DNA of 64,000 nt. Source: Nitrosotalea sp. GTDB taxonomy: Archaea > Thermoproteota > Nitrososphaeria > Nitrososphaerales > Nitrosopumilaceae. Positions 49,369 to 58,053 of this stretch are shown in pieces; the stretch's first letter is position 1, and each line of letters starts with the position of its first letter. The stretch spans positions 1-64,000 of the forward strand of contig JANWLA010000025.1 of the NCBI GenBank assembly GCA_025451075.1, read 5' to 3'. Under the pieces are notes generated by a model, which ran no database searches, had not been told where the DNA came from, and worked only from the letters and a program-made list of their open reading frames with translations. A program made the translations under genes and the position numbers.

Positions 49369-49911
49369 TCACTTTGTAACCAATATGTTTTCAACTGACT
49401 CTAGTCTCTGCTTCCAAGAGTGACTCAAGTCATCTAGCATTGAACTAATCTTAGATGTGATATCCTGCACTGATTTTCCTGAATTATAATCTGATATGCA
49501 ACTTGAACATGCTGAAAAAATCTGCTCTGCAGTATTTACAAAATTATAGTCATACTCGTACAACTTGTTGAGAACACCATCGTCAATTCTTATGTTTGGA
49601 GAAATTCCCGCAGACCCCTGTTGGGCATGCTGTACAACACCTGAAATCTGCTGTATCTGAGATATTACATTTGCAACCAGTGTGAGATTTGAAAAATCTC
49701 CCTTGGCAGTTACGGCCTTTCTCAGGTCTTCAATTTTTCCCTTGGACTCGTTTAGATTGTCTGAGACCTGTTTTCGCAGCAATTGGTCGGCAGCCCTAAT
49801 ATCTTCAAGATTGCGGTATTCTCGCAGTCCTGGTATCTTTAGCTGTAATTTTTTCCAGGTGCCTCTGTTTTCAACTATCTTCTCGCGCAGGTCTGGATTA
49901 TTTTCTGCCAT
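49369..49911 (-). CDS. Coiled-coil protein upstream of SPFH gene
   Basis: 180 residues, helical. ENRGTWKKLQLKIPGLREYR, NLEDIRAADQLLRKQVSDNL, ANVISQIQQISGVVQHAQQG, SKISSMLDDLSHSWKQRLES. CSSC near residue 133 is the only Cys pair. It occupies the position that PspA (YdjF) has in the Bacillus operon and is likewise a coiled coil, but no PspA sequence signature is visible. First gene of a three-gene minus-strand operon. Confidence 0.68.
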   Translation of the reverse strand: MAENNPDLREKIVENRGTWKKLQLKIPGLREYRNLEDIRAADQLLRKQVSDNLNESKGKIEDLRKAVTAKGDFSNLTLVANVISQIQQISGVVQHAQQGSAGISPNIRIDDGVLNKLYEYDYNFVNTAEQIFSACSSCISDYNSGKSVQDITSKISSMLDDLSHSWKQRLESVENILVTK

Positions 49912-50052
49912 GTGTTACTTAGCTATATTATAAAACTTAAAGATTCCGAGAACAATGTTACCTGATTGCACAAAATTTACTCGTGGATAAATCTACACTT
50001 GTTCCATAGCATCAAAGTCATATAATGCAAATATCCCCCCTAGTCTTGCACC

Positions 50053-51999
50053 ATGAAAAAAACTGTCTTGTCGATTCTGGTTTCATTTCTTTTGATGTTC
50101 TGTTTTGTACCGTCATTTGCGCAAACAAATTCTACTGTCCAGGATTTTAAAACGCTGCAGCAGCAAAAAAACCAAAACAGCGCAAATTTATCCTATGCCG
50201 TATTTTATATCACAGAAAACGACAAGTGCTCTGATTCAGAATATCAGAGCTTGAAATTTTATCAAGTGGTGACAGATGAATATCTCTCGCTGTATGGAAT
50301 ACAACATGATCTGCAAGGCTCACTGTGTGTCCCTCTGAAAAGTTACCAGTCTTATTTCTCTGGACTGTCTACATACACACTTCCTGTTGTGATATCAGAT
50401 GATACGGTAGGCCAGCAACTAGTCCAGCAGGGCTTTTACGGAATGTATCAAATAACAGGAACTGGCATGCAGTCAATCTATGTCTGCTCTTGTGACAATA
50501 AAACAGAGAGCTGGGCAGGTGCATGGATTTTGTCTCACGAGCTGTCACACTTTTCATTGCGATATTTTGGCGAGCCTGATGACATTGCAGTCAACTGGGT
50601 GCACTATATTCAAGCACTAGAAAATGACTGCCAGCAAGGAGATTTCTCAAAAATCTGTCCACAATATTCTGCATCTGTAACATCACCTTCCGGAAACCAG
50701 ATTCCTGTGATGGTAATATACGGGCAAGGTCCATCCTCTGACCTTCCGGCAAATGCTCCGCAAAGTGAAGCTGTTACACTGCAAGAAAGTTCCATTGTTC
50801 CAACTCAAAATCCTGCATGCCAGACAAACCAAGTGTGTGCACTGCCCGGAGATTATATCAAATACCAAATCGCTACACCTGGCCTAAACCAAACAATACG
50901 ATTTGATTTTACAAGCCCAACTGACAACAAGAATATTACAGTCAAGACAAGTGTGATACAGAACGGCTCACCTGCATCCGAGTCTGACATGCTTGATCTG
51001 ACAAAATCATTATTCTTCAGACCAAATGGTCAGTCAACTAATTTCATGTACTTGCTTCCAATTCCACTGAAACTAAACAATGCATACCACCAAGGTGTGA
51101 TGCAATTTAACAACTATACCAGAAGTGTCATGTCTGCACAAAACACCAACCAAACAAATTCAATTCTGGTACAAATTGACAAAGATACTGGAATATTACT
51201 AAATCTTGCAGTCTCAAATGTTGTAAACGTAAACGGAAAAACATCTGTTAACCAACAATCCTACAAACTTGTTGATACAAATAAAATTAATTTTTCAAAT
51301 TATGTCACTGGCACGATTTTAATTCCGTCGTGGGTAAAACAAAATGCCAAGTTTTGGTCAGACGGTTCAATCCCTGACACGCAATTTATCCAAGGGATGC
51401 AATATCTAATTGAAAATGATATCGTAAAAATACCTCAATCTGGTACTGCCAGCAATCCATCTACTTTGATACCATCGTGGGTCAAAAATAATGCCAAGTT
51501 TTGGTCAGAGGGAATAATCTCTGATAACGAGTTTGCCGGGGCAATCCAGTATCTTATCTCAAATGAAATCATGCAAATCTCCGTTCCACAAAACAGCTCC
51601 ACTGAAAACTCGTCTGGTTTACCAACCGGTAAAATCAAGATAGGAAATGTATCACTTGACGTTGAGATTGCAAATACTCCAGATACTCAGGTAAAGGGAT
51701 TACAGTACCATACTCCATTGTCATACGGACAAGGCATGCTCTTTACATTTGCCCAGCCTCAGGAGATACCAATATGGATGAAAGACATGCAGTTTCCAAT
51801 TGATATCATCTGGGCTGATGGCTCTGGAAATGTTCTGCGTGTGGAAAAGAATGCGCCGGCATGTACTGCTGATCCTTGTCAGGTGTATGGCCAGGACCTA
51901 ACCCAGGCACAATATGTCTTGGAGGTGACATCAGGCTTTGCAGACAAGTTTGGCATTGATCAAAGCTCGCACCTGCAACTGCTGACGCCAATTCCGTGA
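50053..51999 (+). CDS. Secreted HExxH protein with WVK repeats and C-terminal DUF192
   Basis: 648 residues. Signal MKKTVLSILVSFLLMFCFVP ... FAQ. Residues ~45-200 hold a putative metalloprotease domain with WILSHELSHFSLRYFGEPDD (HELSH). A beta region follows. Two copies of the thaumarchaeal repeat occur at ~420-515 (IPSWVKQNAKFWSDGSIPDT; IPSWVKNNAKFWSEGIISDN). The C-terminal ~115 residues are DUF192 (DTQVKGLQYHTPLSYGQGML, WMKDMQFPIDIIWADG, NVLRVEKNAPAC, VLEVTSGFADKFGI). No membrane anchor. The combination suggests surface proteolysis or binding; the enzyme activity is inferred from HExxH only. Confidence 0.8.
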   Translation: MKKTVLSILVSFLLMFCFVPSFAQTNSTVQDFKTLQQQKNQNSANLSYAVFYITENDKCSDSEYQSLKFYQVVTDEYLSLYGIQHDLQGSLCVPLKSYQSYFSGLSTYTLPVVISDDTVGQQLVQQGFYGMYQITGTGMQSIYVCSCDNKTESWAGAWILSHELSHFSLRYFGEPDDIAVNWVHYIQALENDCQQGDFSKICPQYSASVTSPSGNQIPVMVIYGQGPSSDLPANAPQSEAVTLQESSIVPTQNPACQTNQVCALPGDYIKYQIATPGLNQTIRFDFTSPTDNKNITVKTSVIQNGSPASESDMLDLTKSLFFRPNGQSTNFMYLLPIPLKLNNAYHQGVMQFNNYTRSVMSAQNTNQTNSILVQIDKDTGILLNLAVSNVVNVNGKTSVNQQSYKLVDTNKINFSNYVTGTILIPSWVKQNAKFWSDGSIPDTQFIQGMQYLIENDIVKIPQSGTASNPSTLIPSWVKNNAKFWSEGIISDNEFAGAIQYLISNEIMQISVPQNSSTENSSGLPTGKIKIGNVSLDVEIANTPDTQVKGLQYHTPLSYGQGMLFTFAQPQEIPIWMKDMQFPIDIIWADGSGNVLRVEKNAPACTADPCQVYGQDLTQAQYVLEVTSGFADKFGIDQSSHLQLLTPIP

Positions 52000-52041
52000 T
52001 GCAAGACTAGATTTTTAAATTCCACCAAAGCAATTCAATCC

Positions 52042-52347
52042 ATGCCAAATAAAATCATGATAAATCTTGACAAGGCAATATACACCGAAGGAGAATATGT
52101 AAAAATAAAACTTGATTACGAAACACTCACTCCAAAACAGGCAATGCACTTGGTCATATTTGATCCGTCTGAAAGAGAGGCCTTCAGCGAAGACCAATAC
52201 CTAAACTCGCAAAAAGGCTCATACTCTAACGTCCTCCGGTTTGATACAAAACAATGGAAGATTCCGGGAAGATACAAAGTTGCAGCATGGGATCAAGAAG
52301 GAACAAGAAAAGAAGTCTTTTTCCAGTTCAAGACAAAAGGCTCATAG
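52042..52347 (+). CDS. Small Ig-like cytoplasmic or secreted-less protein
   Basis: 101 residues with a beta-sandwich pattern: MINLDKAIYTEGEYVKIKLD, ALHLVIFDPSE-like MHLVIFDPSEREAF, PGRYKVAAWDQEGTRKEVFF. The same YTEGEYV style is used in secreted MG2-like domains, but no signal peptide is present here. A TATA-like ATTTTTAAATTCC about 28 nt upstream supports the ATG. Function unknown. Confidence 0.6.
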   Translation: MPNKIMINLDKAIYTEGEYVKIKLDYETLTPKQAMHLVIFDPSEREAFSEDQYLNSQKGSYSNVLRFDTKQWKIPGRYKVAAWDQEGTRKEVFFQFKTKGS

Positions 52348-52430
52348 ATTATTTTCTAAATGTGCAAAAATTTTATTACATCAAGAACTATGTTCACCAA
52401 TCCATAAATACATCAAAGAAAGGCAAAGAT

Positions 52431-53141
52431 GTGTTGAAGACTGTAACACTTTTGGGATTTATCGCAATTGTATTTCTTGTATCATCAATGCTTGCAAGTC
52501 AGGCAAGTGCACAGTACCAGTCTCAGTCCGGTAATCGACAATTCCAAGGCACTCGAGTTCCTGTAAATGGTACATACACAAATTCTGCGTTTGGTGTTAC
52601 AGTAACAATTCCTGATGGATGGAGCGGATATGAGATGAAGCGAACGAGTGGAACCACATCTGTAATGTTGGCCCTTGGAGGATTTCACATGCAACAAGGC
52701 GGACCACGTCCTGCGGTTATGATGATGGTCTCAATGTATCCCAGAAACTCTACAACCCCTACTCCACAATTTACTCCAAGAAATTTGCCTGCAAATGAAA
52801 CATGCAATAATGATTCTAATACCACCAAGACTGTTAATGGAATGAGTCTTACTGATGTTGTAATTGACTGCTCTGGACAAATGACACTCAAGACAGAGTA
52901 TGATTATGCAAAAACAGATTCTTCTTATGTTATACTTGGGTACCGTGCAAATTCCCAGTCAAACTTTGATTCTCAAATTGCTGCGTTTAACAGCCTGCTT
53001 GGAACACTCCTGATTGGAAACTCCGCAGGAGCATCTACTGTACCTGAATTCCCAACTGCCTTTGTAGGATTGGCAGTAGCAATAATGGTTGGAACAGTTG
53101 TCATCCTTGGACGATCTAAGATAATGCCAAACCGAACCTAG
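52431..53141 (+). CDS. Secreted PEF-CTERM-type protein
   Basis: 236 residues from GTG 52431; the open frame extends left into the neighbouring gene, but only from here does a signal peptide begin (MLKTVTLLGFIAIVFLVSSM ... ASA). A ~130-residue domain follows (FGVTVTIPDGWSGYEMKRTS, MLALGGFHMQQ, NSQSNFDSQIAAFNSLLGTL), similar to the PsbP-like surface domains that start with G-x-T-[VI]-x-[IV]-P-x-x-W. The end is VPEFPTAFVGLAVAIMVGTV, VILGRSKIMPNRT, a PEF-type sorting tail (motif, membrane stretch, basic end). Confidence 0.75.
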   Translation: MLKTVTLLGFIAIVFLVSSMLASQASAQYQSQSGNRQFQGTRVPVNGTYTNSAFGVTVTIPDGWSGYEMKRTSGTTSVMLALGGFHMQQGGPRPAVMMMVSMYPRNSTTPTPQFTPRNLPANETCNNDSNTTKTVNGMSLTDVVIDCSGQMTLKTEYDYAKTDSSYVILGYRANSQSNFDSQIAAFNSLLGTLLIGNSAGASTVPEFPTAFVGLAVAIMVGTVVILGRSKIMPNRT

Positions 53142-53157
53142 TTCTGGACATTTACAC

Positions 53158-54132
53158 TTAGGTTGATTTTTGTGGACCACATGCTACGTCACTTAGATCT
53201 TTGCCGTCGTAAAGATCCTTTACTGCATTCATGTCACAGTCTGAAACAAATGGAAAGTTTGTCTCAATGATATAGTGCATCAAGTCTTCTTGGTCACTTG
53301 AATGTCCAAGTCCTAATGCATGACCGAATTCATGTCTTACTATGGCACCGAGTCGATCTGGTGACAAGTTGCCAACATCGTATATTGTTATTGCTGCTTT
53401 TAGCGTCTCTTGGTTGTCAGTAATGGATTTTGTATATCCTGAATATCCATCTGGATTCTCAAGGCTTGACAAAATTATTGTTATGTCTCCTTCTTCAGAT
53501 GGAGACTGCATTATGTTGAATTTGGTTGGAATGTGAAACTTTGTCTTGTCATTTTGCATGTTATCAATTGCACCCTGCCATCCCTTGTAGTATACTGAAA
53601 CAGTACCAACAGGTCCTCTATCCAGCAAAGAGTTGTCTATCTTTACAGACTCTTCTGAGAGTATGGCCTCTTTTATGGCGTCAATTTTTTCTTTTGAAAC
53701 CTTGTCTGCATTTAATATGTTGACGTTGAGGACCTGATTGTCCACAATATGCCAAGGCTTCCATGTATCCACCGTATTGCCTTGCAGGTTTTGTATTAGA
53801 TACTGTGTCTTAAGTGGACTGTTGTTAGAGTTGGAAAATGATTGTAAATCACTTGGCACATATGAAATAAAGATAAACATTGCAAGGCCAAGCGCTGCCA
53901 CTATTGTAACATTTCGCAAAATCTTGTTTTTGCGCGGTTCGCTTTTCATTAATCCAGTTAAAACTTTCTTGTCTTCACGCAACTCACCAATTATTTTTTC
54001 CTTCTCTGATATGTCATGCTCAAGATGTGTTGTACCTGTCTCCATCTCATCCAGGCGTTTCTTTAGTTCCAGATTCATCTCTTTTAGAAGAGTTTTTTGA
54101 GATACTAGATCATCAAACAGCTCTTGTTTCAT
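53158..54132 (-). CDS. Membrane-anchored M10-type zinc metalloprotease, paralog
   Basis: 324 residues. N-terminal coiled coil ~10-62 (LLKEMNLELKKRLDEMETGT, DISEKEKIIGELREDKKV), one membrane helix ~72-92 (VTIVAALGLAMFIFISYV), then a matrixin-like ectodomain with YLIQNLQGNTVDTWKPWHIV, VSVYYKGWQGAIDNMQ and HEFGHALGLGH (267-277) plus QEDLMHY as Met-turn. It matches the protease at 34661 along the whole ectodomain and anchor design. Its start overlaps the stop of the receiver gene by ATGA, so the two are made together. Confidence 0.85.
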   Translation of the reverse strand: MKQELFDDLVSQKTLLKEMNLELKKRLDEMETGTTHLEHDISEKEKIIGELREDKKVLTGLMKSEPRKNKILRNVTIVAALGLAMFIFISYVPSDLQSFSNSNNSPLKTQYLIQNLQGNTVDTWKPWHIVDNQVLNVNILNADKVSKEKIDAIKEAILSEESVKIDNSLLDRGPVGTVSVYYKGWQGAIDNMQNDKTKFHIPTKFNIMQSPSEEGDITIILSSLENPDGYSGYTKSITDNQETLKAAITIYDVGNLSPDRLGAIVRHEFGHALGLGHSSDQEDLMHYIIETNFPFVSDCDMNAVKDLYDGKDLSDVACGPQKST

Positions 54133-54548
54133 ATGGGTACCGCCTTTAATGTGGATAATCTGTCCAGTATGCGCATTATTTCGTTAATATCATAAGGCTT
54201 GTAAATTATGGCAGATGCATCAAGGGCAATCAACTTGTCATGTGTGCTAACTGTCAAGTCTGCTGTAACCATTATTACGATGACATCAGACCTGATTTCC
54301 TTGATTTTCTCTAATGCGTATATTCCATCATGCCCTTCCATCATTACATCTAAAAATACCGAATCTGGCCTGAGTTTTTTGTACAGCTCTACTGCCTCCA
54401 ATCCATCATATCCTCTTCCAATCACTTTGATTCCTTTAATCTGCAAAAAATCACACAGGACCGATACTGTATCCCTGTCATCATCAATTACTATAGTTGT
54501 AATAGAATTGTCATTACTAGTTGAGTGAGAATGAGAAAACGGTTTCAT
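54129..54548 (-). CDS. Stand-alone response regulator paired with M10 protease
   Basis: 139 residues: a Ser/His/Asn-rich 15-residue lead, then the receiver TTIVIDDDRDTVSVLCDFLQ with Asp67 (SVFLDVMMEGHDG) as phosphoacceptor, VIMVTADLT and AIIYKPYDI. In the usual MxxP motif the proline is replaced (MMEGHD). It overlaps the protease gene by 4 bp. The receiver is closest to the one at 42133. No kinase is adjacent on the same strand; the three-PAS kinase at 55938 is the nearest. Confidence 0.88.
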   Translation of the reverse strand: MKPFSHSHSTSNDNSITTIVIDDDRDTVSVLCDFLQIKGIKVIGRGYDGLEAVELYKKLRPDSVFLDVMMEGHDGIYALEKIKEIRSDVIVIMVTADLTVSTHDKLIALDASAIIYKPYDINEIMRILDRLSTLKAVPI

Positions 54549-54748
54549 CAGTTATATGAATTCTTGAATATATATTAGATGAATTTTGTTTGGTTTGAAC
54601 AAACTAATTTTTACCAACTACCCGTCCAGATCTAAAAAATACTGATAATTCAATAAATTCCATCTGGCTGAAAAGTAGGCTTCTTTTACCACTATGGTAA
54701 GAAAATGCGATCAAACTTTATTAAAACGGATGAGGTATTATTTCATTA

Positions 54749-55255
54749 TTGAATAATACCCAGTGCTACCACTTGCTTGGCCTAAGGGAAGGTGCATCCA
54801 TACCTGAAATACGAAGCGCGTATCGCAGACTTGTGCTAGAGTACCATCCTGACAAAAATACGTCAGCCAAAGATGGTGCAAAATTCAAATTGATAACAGA
54901 GGCTTATCGCACACTGCGTGTAAAAAACACAAGTGTAAGCAGAAATCCTGGTAACATGTATCAAAAACAATCTAGTACATATAAAAAGGTCCAGTCATGG
55001 AATTTCTATCTAAACATACTTTATGATATTATCGACTATGCTCAAAAAATAGTATATCAAAAAATCATTTGCCGATATCTGCCAAAATCAAAACCTCTTT
55101 TGATGGCATGCTACAGACTTGCATTACAATATTGTATAATGCCATTGTACGGTTTGATGGAATCTTCATACATCCATACCCATTCTCTTATCTTGCGTGT
55201 ATCGTACCGGGGACTGGTAAGGGGCATATCACGATACCTTGGCCTGCATTCTTAG
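54749..55255 (+). CDS. J-domain (DnaJ-like) protein with hydrophobic C-terminus
   Basis: 168 residues from TTG 54749. CYHLLGLREGASIPEIRSAY, RRLVLEYHPDKNTSAKD, FKLITEAYRTLR form a complete J-domain with the HPD tripeptide that activates Hsp70. The last ~90 residues are helical and partly hydrophobic (MACYRLALQYCIMPLYGL). A second open frame over 55069-55287 is also long, so a frameshift near 55060 cannot be excluded. A TTACCA-CTA-TGGTAA inverted repeat lies at 54686-54700 upstream. Confidence 0.75.
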   Translation: MNNTQCYHLLGLREGASIPEIRSAYRRLVLEYHPDKNTSAKDGAKFKLITEAYRTLRVKNTSVSRNPGNMYQKQSSTYKKVQSWNFYLNILYDIIDYAQKIVYQKIICRYLPKSKPLLMACYRLALQYCIMPLYGLMESSYIHTHSLILRVSYRGLVRGISRYLGLHS

Positions 55256-55332
55256 GGTGTACACAGATTTTTCCGCATGATTCATGATTGGGGTTTTAGG
55301 TATTTTTAAATAGAAAAGGTACCAAACAGATC

Positions 55333-55836
55333 GTGTTGCAATCTAGTACCAAAACCATGTTGTTGACAATATCTGTCATGGGTATAGCCATGGCATTTGT
55401 CTTGGGACAAGTGGTACCAGCATTGGCACAAACAATTCCTACATCAAGTAATCTAGTTAAACGAGATTTTTCCACTACTGATGATCAACATACTACTGCA
55501 ATGTATGGTAACGACAAGGTATGTGGTGATCATCTATGTGCACCTGGTGAATGGGCAAAACTACAAGCAAGTCTAAATCAAGCCCAGATTGTACATCCTG
55601 CACCGAACTCTACAAAAACCGTATCAGTATCATCTAATGTTACAACTACTGTATCAACAAACTCTACTTTACCAGTTCCATCTACACCTGTAACGCCAAC
55701 TCCAGTACCAACACCAATCCCAAGTCCACCTACTACACCAGCTTCTGTCTGCGCTGCAGTAAAGATGGCCATTGGTAACTCTACCGTATCATCTGTTACT
55801 GCTGCCAAAGTAATGTCTGATCTTGGTTGCAGCTAA
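55333..55836 (+). CDS. Small secreted protein with VCGDHxC N-motif
   Basis: 167 residues from GTG 55333. Signal ... GIAMAFVLGQVVPALAQTIP. The mature part starts KRDFSTTDDQHTTAMYGNDK, VCGDHLCAPGEWAKLQASLN, matching the start of the protein at 45806. A Pro/Thr-rich stalk (PVTPTPVPTPIPSPPTTPAS) follows, then a short Cys-ended tip (VCAAVKMAIG ... SDLGCS). A TATTTTTAAATAG box about 25-30 nt upstream suits the start. Probably a small surface protein; function unknown. Confidence 0.72.
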   Translation: MLQSSTKTMLLTISVMGIAMAFVLGQVVPALAQTIPTSSNLVKRDFSTTDDQHTTAMYGNDKVCGDHLCAPGEWAKLQASLNQAQIVHPAPNSTKTVSVSSNVTTTVSTNSTLPVPSTPVTPTPVPTPIPSPPTTPASVCAAVKMAIGNSTVSSVTAAKVMSDLGCS

Positions 55837-55937
55837 TAATATTTCGTAGAAACACTCTAAATATTTACAAATAATCAAGATATGCCTAGCTTGTTTTTTC
55901 TGAACATACAACATGTATTGTTATAGTAATTCGTATC

Positions 55938-58013
55938 ATGTTTATGTCCGGTACAACTAGCAAAACAAAGATGCAGACAGGAAAAGAATCCACGTTCAAG
56001 TCTGTTGCTAACAAAAGAAATCTCCAAAATAATCAATCATATCGCGTTGATGAAAATACCGCTCTATCCAATCTGGATGAATTCTCTGAGCAAAACTATC
56101 AGGATCTGTATGATAAAACCCCCGGTCTATTGCGTTCTATAACTGTTGATGGGATAATCTTTGCATGCAATGAATTTTATGTAAAAAAACTCGGGTATCA
56201 AAAAAATGAGGTAATGGGAAAGTCTATCTTTGAGCACACTGCGGAAAAAAGCATCAAAAACCTAAGAGATGAAATGGCACGCTGGAAAGCCACTCATAAA
56301 GTATCTAATCTAGAGATCTGGATGCAAAGAAAGGACGGGTCAACCTTTCCAATTCTGCTAACTGGAACAAGCTTGTTTGACAAGGATAAAAAATTGATTG
56401 GCAGAACATCTGTTCTAGTTGACCTGACTGAAATTCATAAAGCCCGAAAAATGCTAGATTCCAATCACGGGCAAATAAAAAAGCAGATTGACGAACTCAA
56501 AAAATCAAACACGCTCCTTGTAAAGACTGAGCAAAAATACAGGGATCTGTACGAAAACTCACCGGATCTTTTACGAACAATAAACTTGGAAGGGATAATT
56601 ATTGACTGCAACAACTCTTACTGCAAGTATCTTGGATATACAAAAAAAGAAATAATTGGAATGGCTGTGTTTGATTTTGTAGCACCTCAAAGCACAGATG
56701 CATACGTGAATTCATTTGAAACGTGGAAGGCTACTGGAACTGTTTCAAATAAAAAGGTCTGGTTCAAAAGAAAGGATAACTCTGAGTTTCTTGGACTGAT
56801 AAACGCCACTAACTTGTATGATTTTGATGGAAAATTAATTGGAAGTAACACTACGATACGTGACATAAGTGACTTGCATGAGATACGAAAAACTCTTGAG
56901 GATAGTGAAAAAAAACTCAAGCAACGAAACGAAGCGCTTACCACTGCATATGATCACCTGCTGGAAACAGAACAAAGATACCGCACCCTTTATGAAAAAT
57001 CACCTGATCTTTTACGTACCGTTGACCTGGCTGAAAATATCGTTGACTGTAACGATGCCTACTGTTCAAGTCTTGGCTATTCAAGAGAAGAAATTATTGG
57101 AAAATCGCTTCTCACTCATGTGGCAGAAAAAAGCATCAAAGACCTAGAGGCTGCATTGATAGAGTGGGATCGTACTGGTTTTATTGAAAATAGAGAGATA
57201 TGGCTCCAAAGAAAAAATGGTGATACTTTTCCAACATTGCTTCTTTCAACAAATCTCTATGATACAAATGGAAAACTGACTGGACGCATTGGCGCACTAC
57301 GAGACATGTCTGCCATTTATCATGCTAAAAAAGAAATTGAAGAGCATAAAACAAGGAGGCTTTCTGCAATAGGGGAACTCTCTGCCCGCATAGCACATGA
57401 TCTTCGAAACCCATTATCTGTGATAAACAACACACTTGAAATAATTAAAATCCAGAATCCAAATTTTGAGAAAGACAATCAGGAAAAGTTTGACAGAATT
57501 GAGCGTGCCGTAAAAAGGATGACTCATCAGTTAGAAGAGGTAATGGATTATGTTGTACCGCATCCACTGCACCTCCAAAATGTTTCTCTGCTTGATATTC
57601 TAAATTCTGCAGTATCAAATGTAAAGACAATTGGAACTGAAATCCACGTACCACAAAATGATGTAAGCGTGATGTGTGACTCTGAAAAGCTAGAAATTGT
57701 CTTTACAAATCTGCTGCTAAATGCAACACAGGCAATGAATAGCTGTGGAAGCATATATCTTCGAATAAAAGATGGCGTGGCAACCATTGATCACGGCAGA
57801 GGTTTTACCATAATTGAAATCGAAGATACGGGCCCTGGTATTCCAAAGAGTGTACTGCCCAAAATATTTGATCCACTGTTTACAACCCGACAGATAGGTA
57901 CAGGATTGGGGCTTGTGAGCTGTAAAAATATTATTGAAAAACATGGTGGTTCTATTAATATCAAAACCGAAGTCAACAAAGGTACGACATTTATCCTCAG
58001 TATACCAAAATAG
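55938..58013 (+). CDS. Soluble histidine kinase with three PAS domains
   Basis: 691 residues. Three PAS units of the same subtype: ~55-175 (LYDKTPGLLRSITVDGIIFA), ~200-315 (LYENSPDLLRTINLEGIIID) and ~350-465 (LYEKSPDLLRTVDLAENIVD), each ending in EIWMQRKDGSTFPILL-like and DLTEIHKARK-like strands. HisKA with ARIAHDLRNPLSVINNTLEI, HATPase with NLLLNATQAMNSCG, IEDTGPGIPKS, TGLGLVSCKNIIEKHGGSIN. No membrane helix, so the ligand is cytoplasmic. The PAS subtype is that of the kinase at 37317. Confidence 0.93.
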   Translation: MFMSGTTSKTKMQTGKESTFKSVANKRNLQNNQSYRVDENTALSNLDEFSEQNYQDLYDKTPGLLRSITVDGIIFACNEFYVKKLGYQKNEVMGKSIFEHTAEKSIKNLRDEMARWKATHKVSNLEIWMQRKDGSTFPILLTGTSLFDKDKKLIGRTSVLVDLTEIHKARKMLDSNHGQIKKQIDELKKSNTLLVKTEQKYRDLYENSPDLLRTINLEGIIIDCNNSYCKYLGYTKKEIIGMAVFDFVAPQSTDAYVNSFETWKATGTVSNKKVWFKRKDNSEFLGLINATNLYDFDGKLIGSNTTIRDISDLHEIRKTLEDSEKKLKQRNEALTTAYDHLLETEQRYRTLYEKSPDLLRTVDLAENIVDCNDAYCSSLGYSREEIIGKSLLTHVAEKSIKDLEAALIEWDRTGFIENREIWLQRKNGDTFPTLLLSTNLYDTNGKLTGRIGALRDMSAIYHAKKEIEEHKTRRLSAIGELSARIAHDLRNPLSVINNTLEIIKIQNPNFEKDNQEKFDRIERAVKRMTHQLEEVMDYVVPHPLHLQNVSLLDILNSAVSNVKTIGTEIHVPQNDVSVMCDSEKLEIVFTNLLLNATQAMNSCGSIYLRIKDGVATIDHGRGFTIIEIEDTGPGIPKSVLPKIFDPLFTTRQIGTGLGLVSCKNIIEKHGGSINIKTEVNKGTTFILSIPK

Positions 58014-58053
58014 TAAATTTGAAAAAATGACTCAGTTGCTATATCTTTGAGAC

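Noticed and set aside
53342..54100. Plus-strand ORFs opposite the M10 protease
   Set aside because: The protease frame has HExxHxxGxxH and a full-length paralog; the opposite frames have none.
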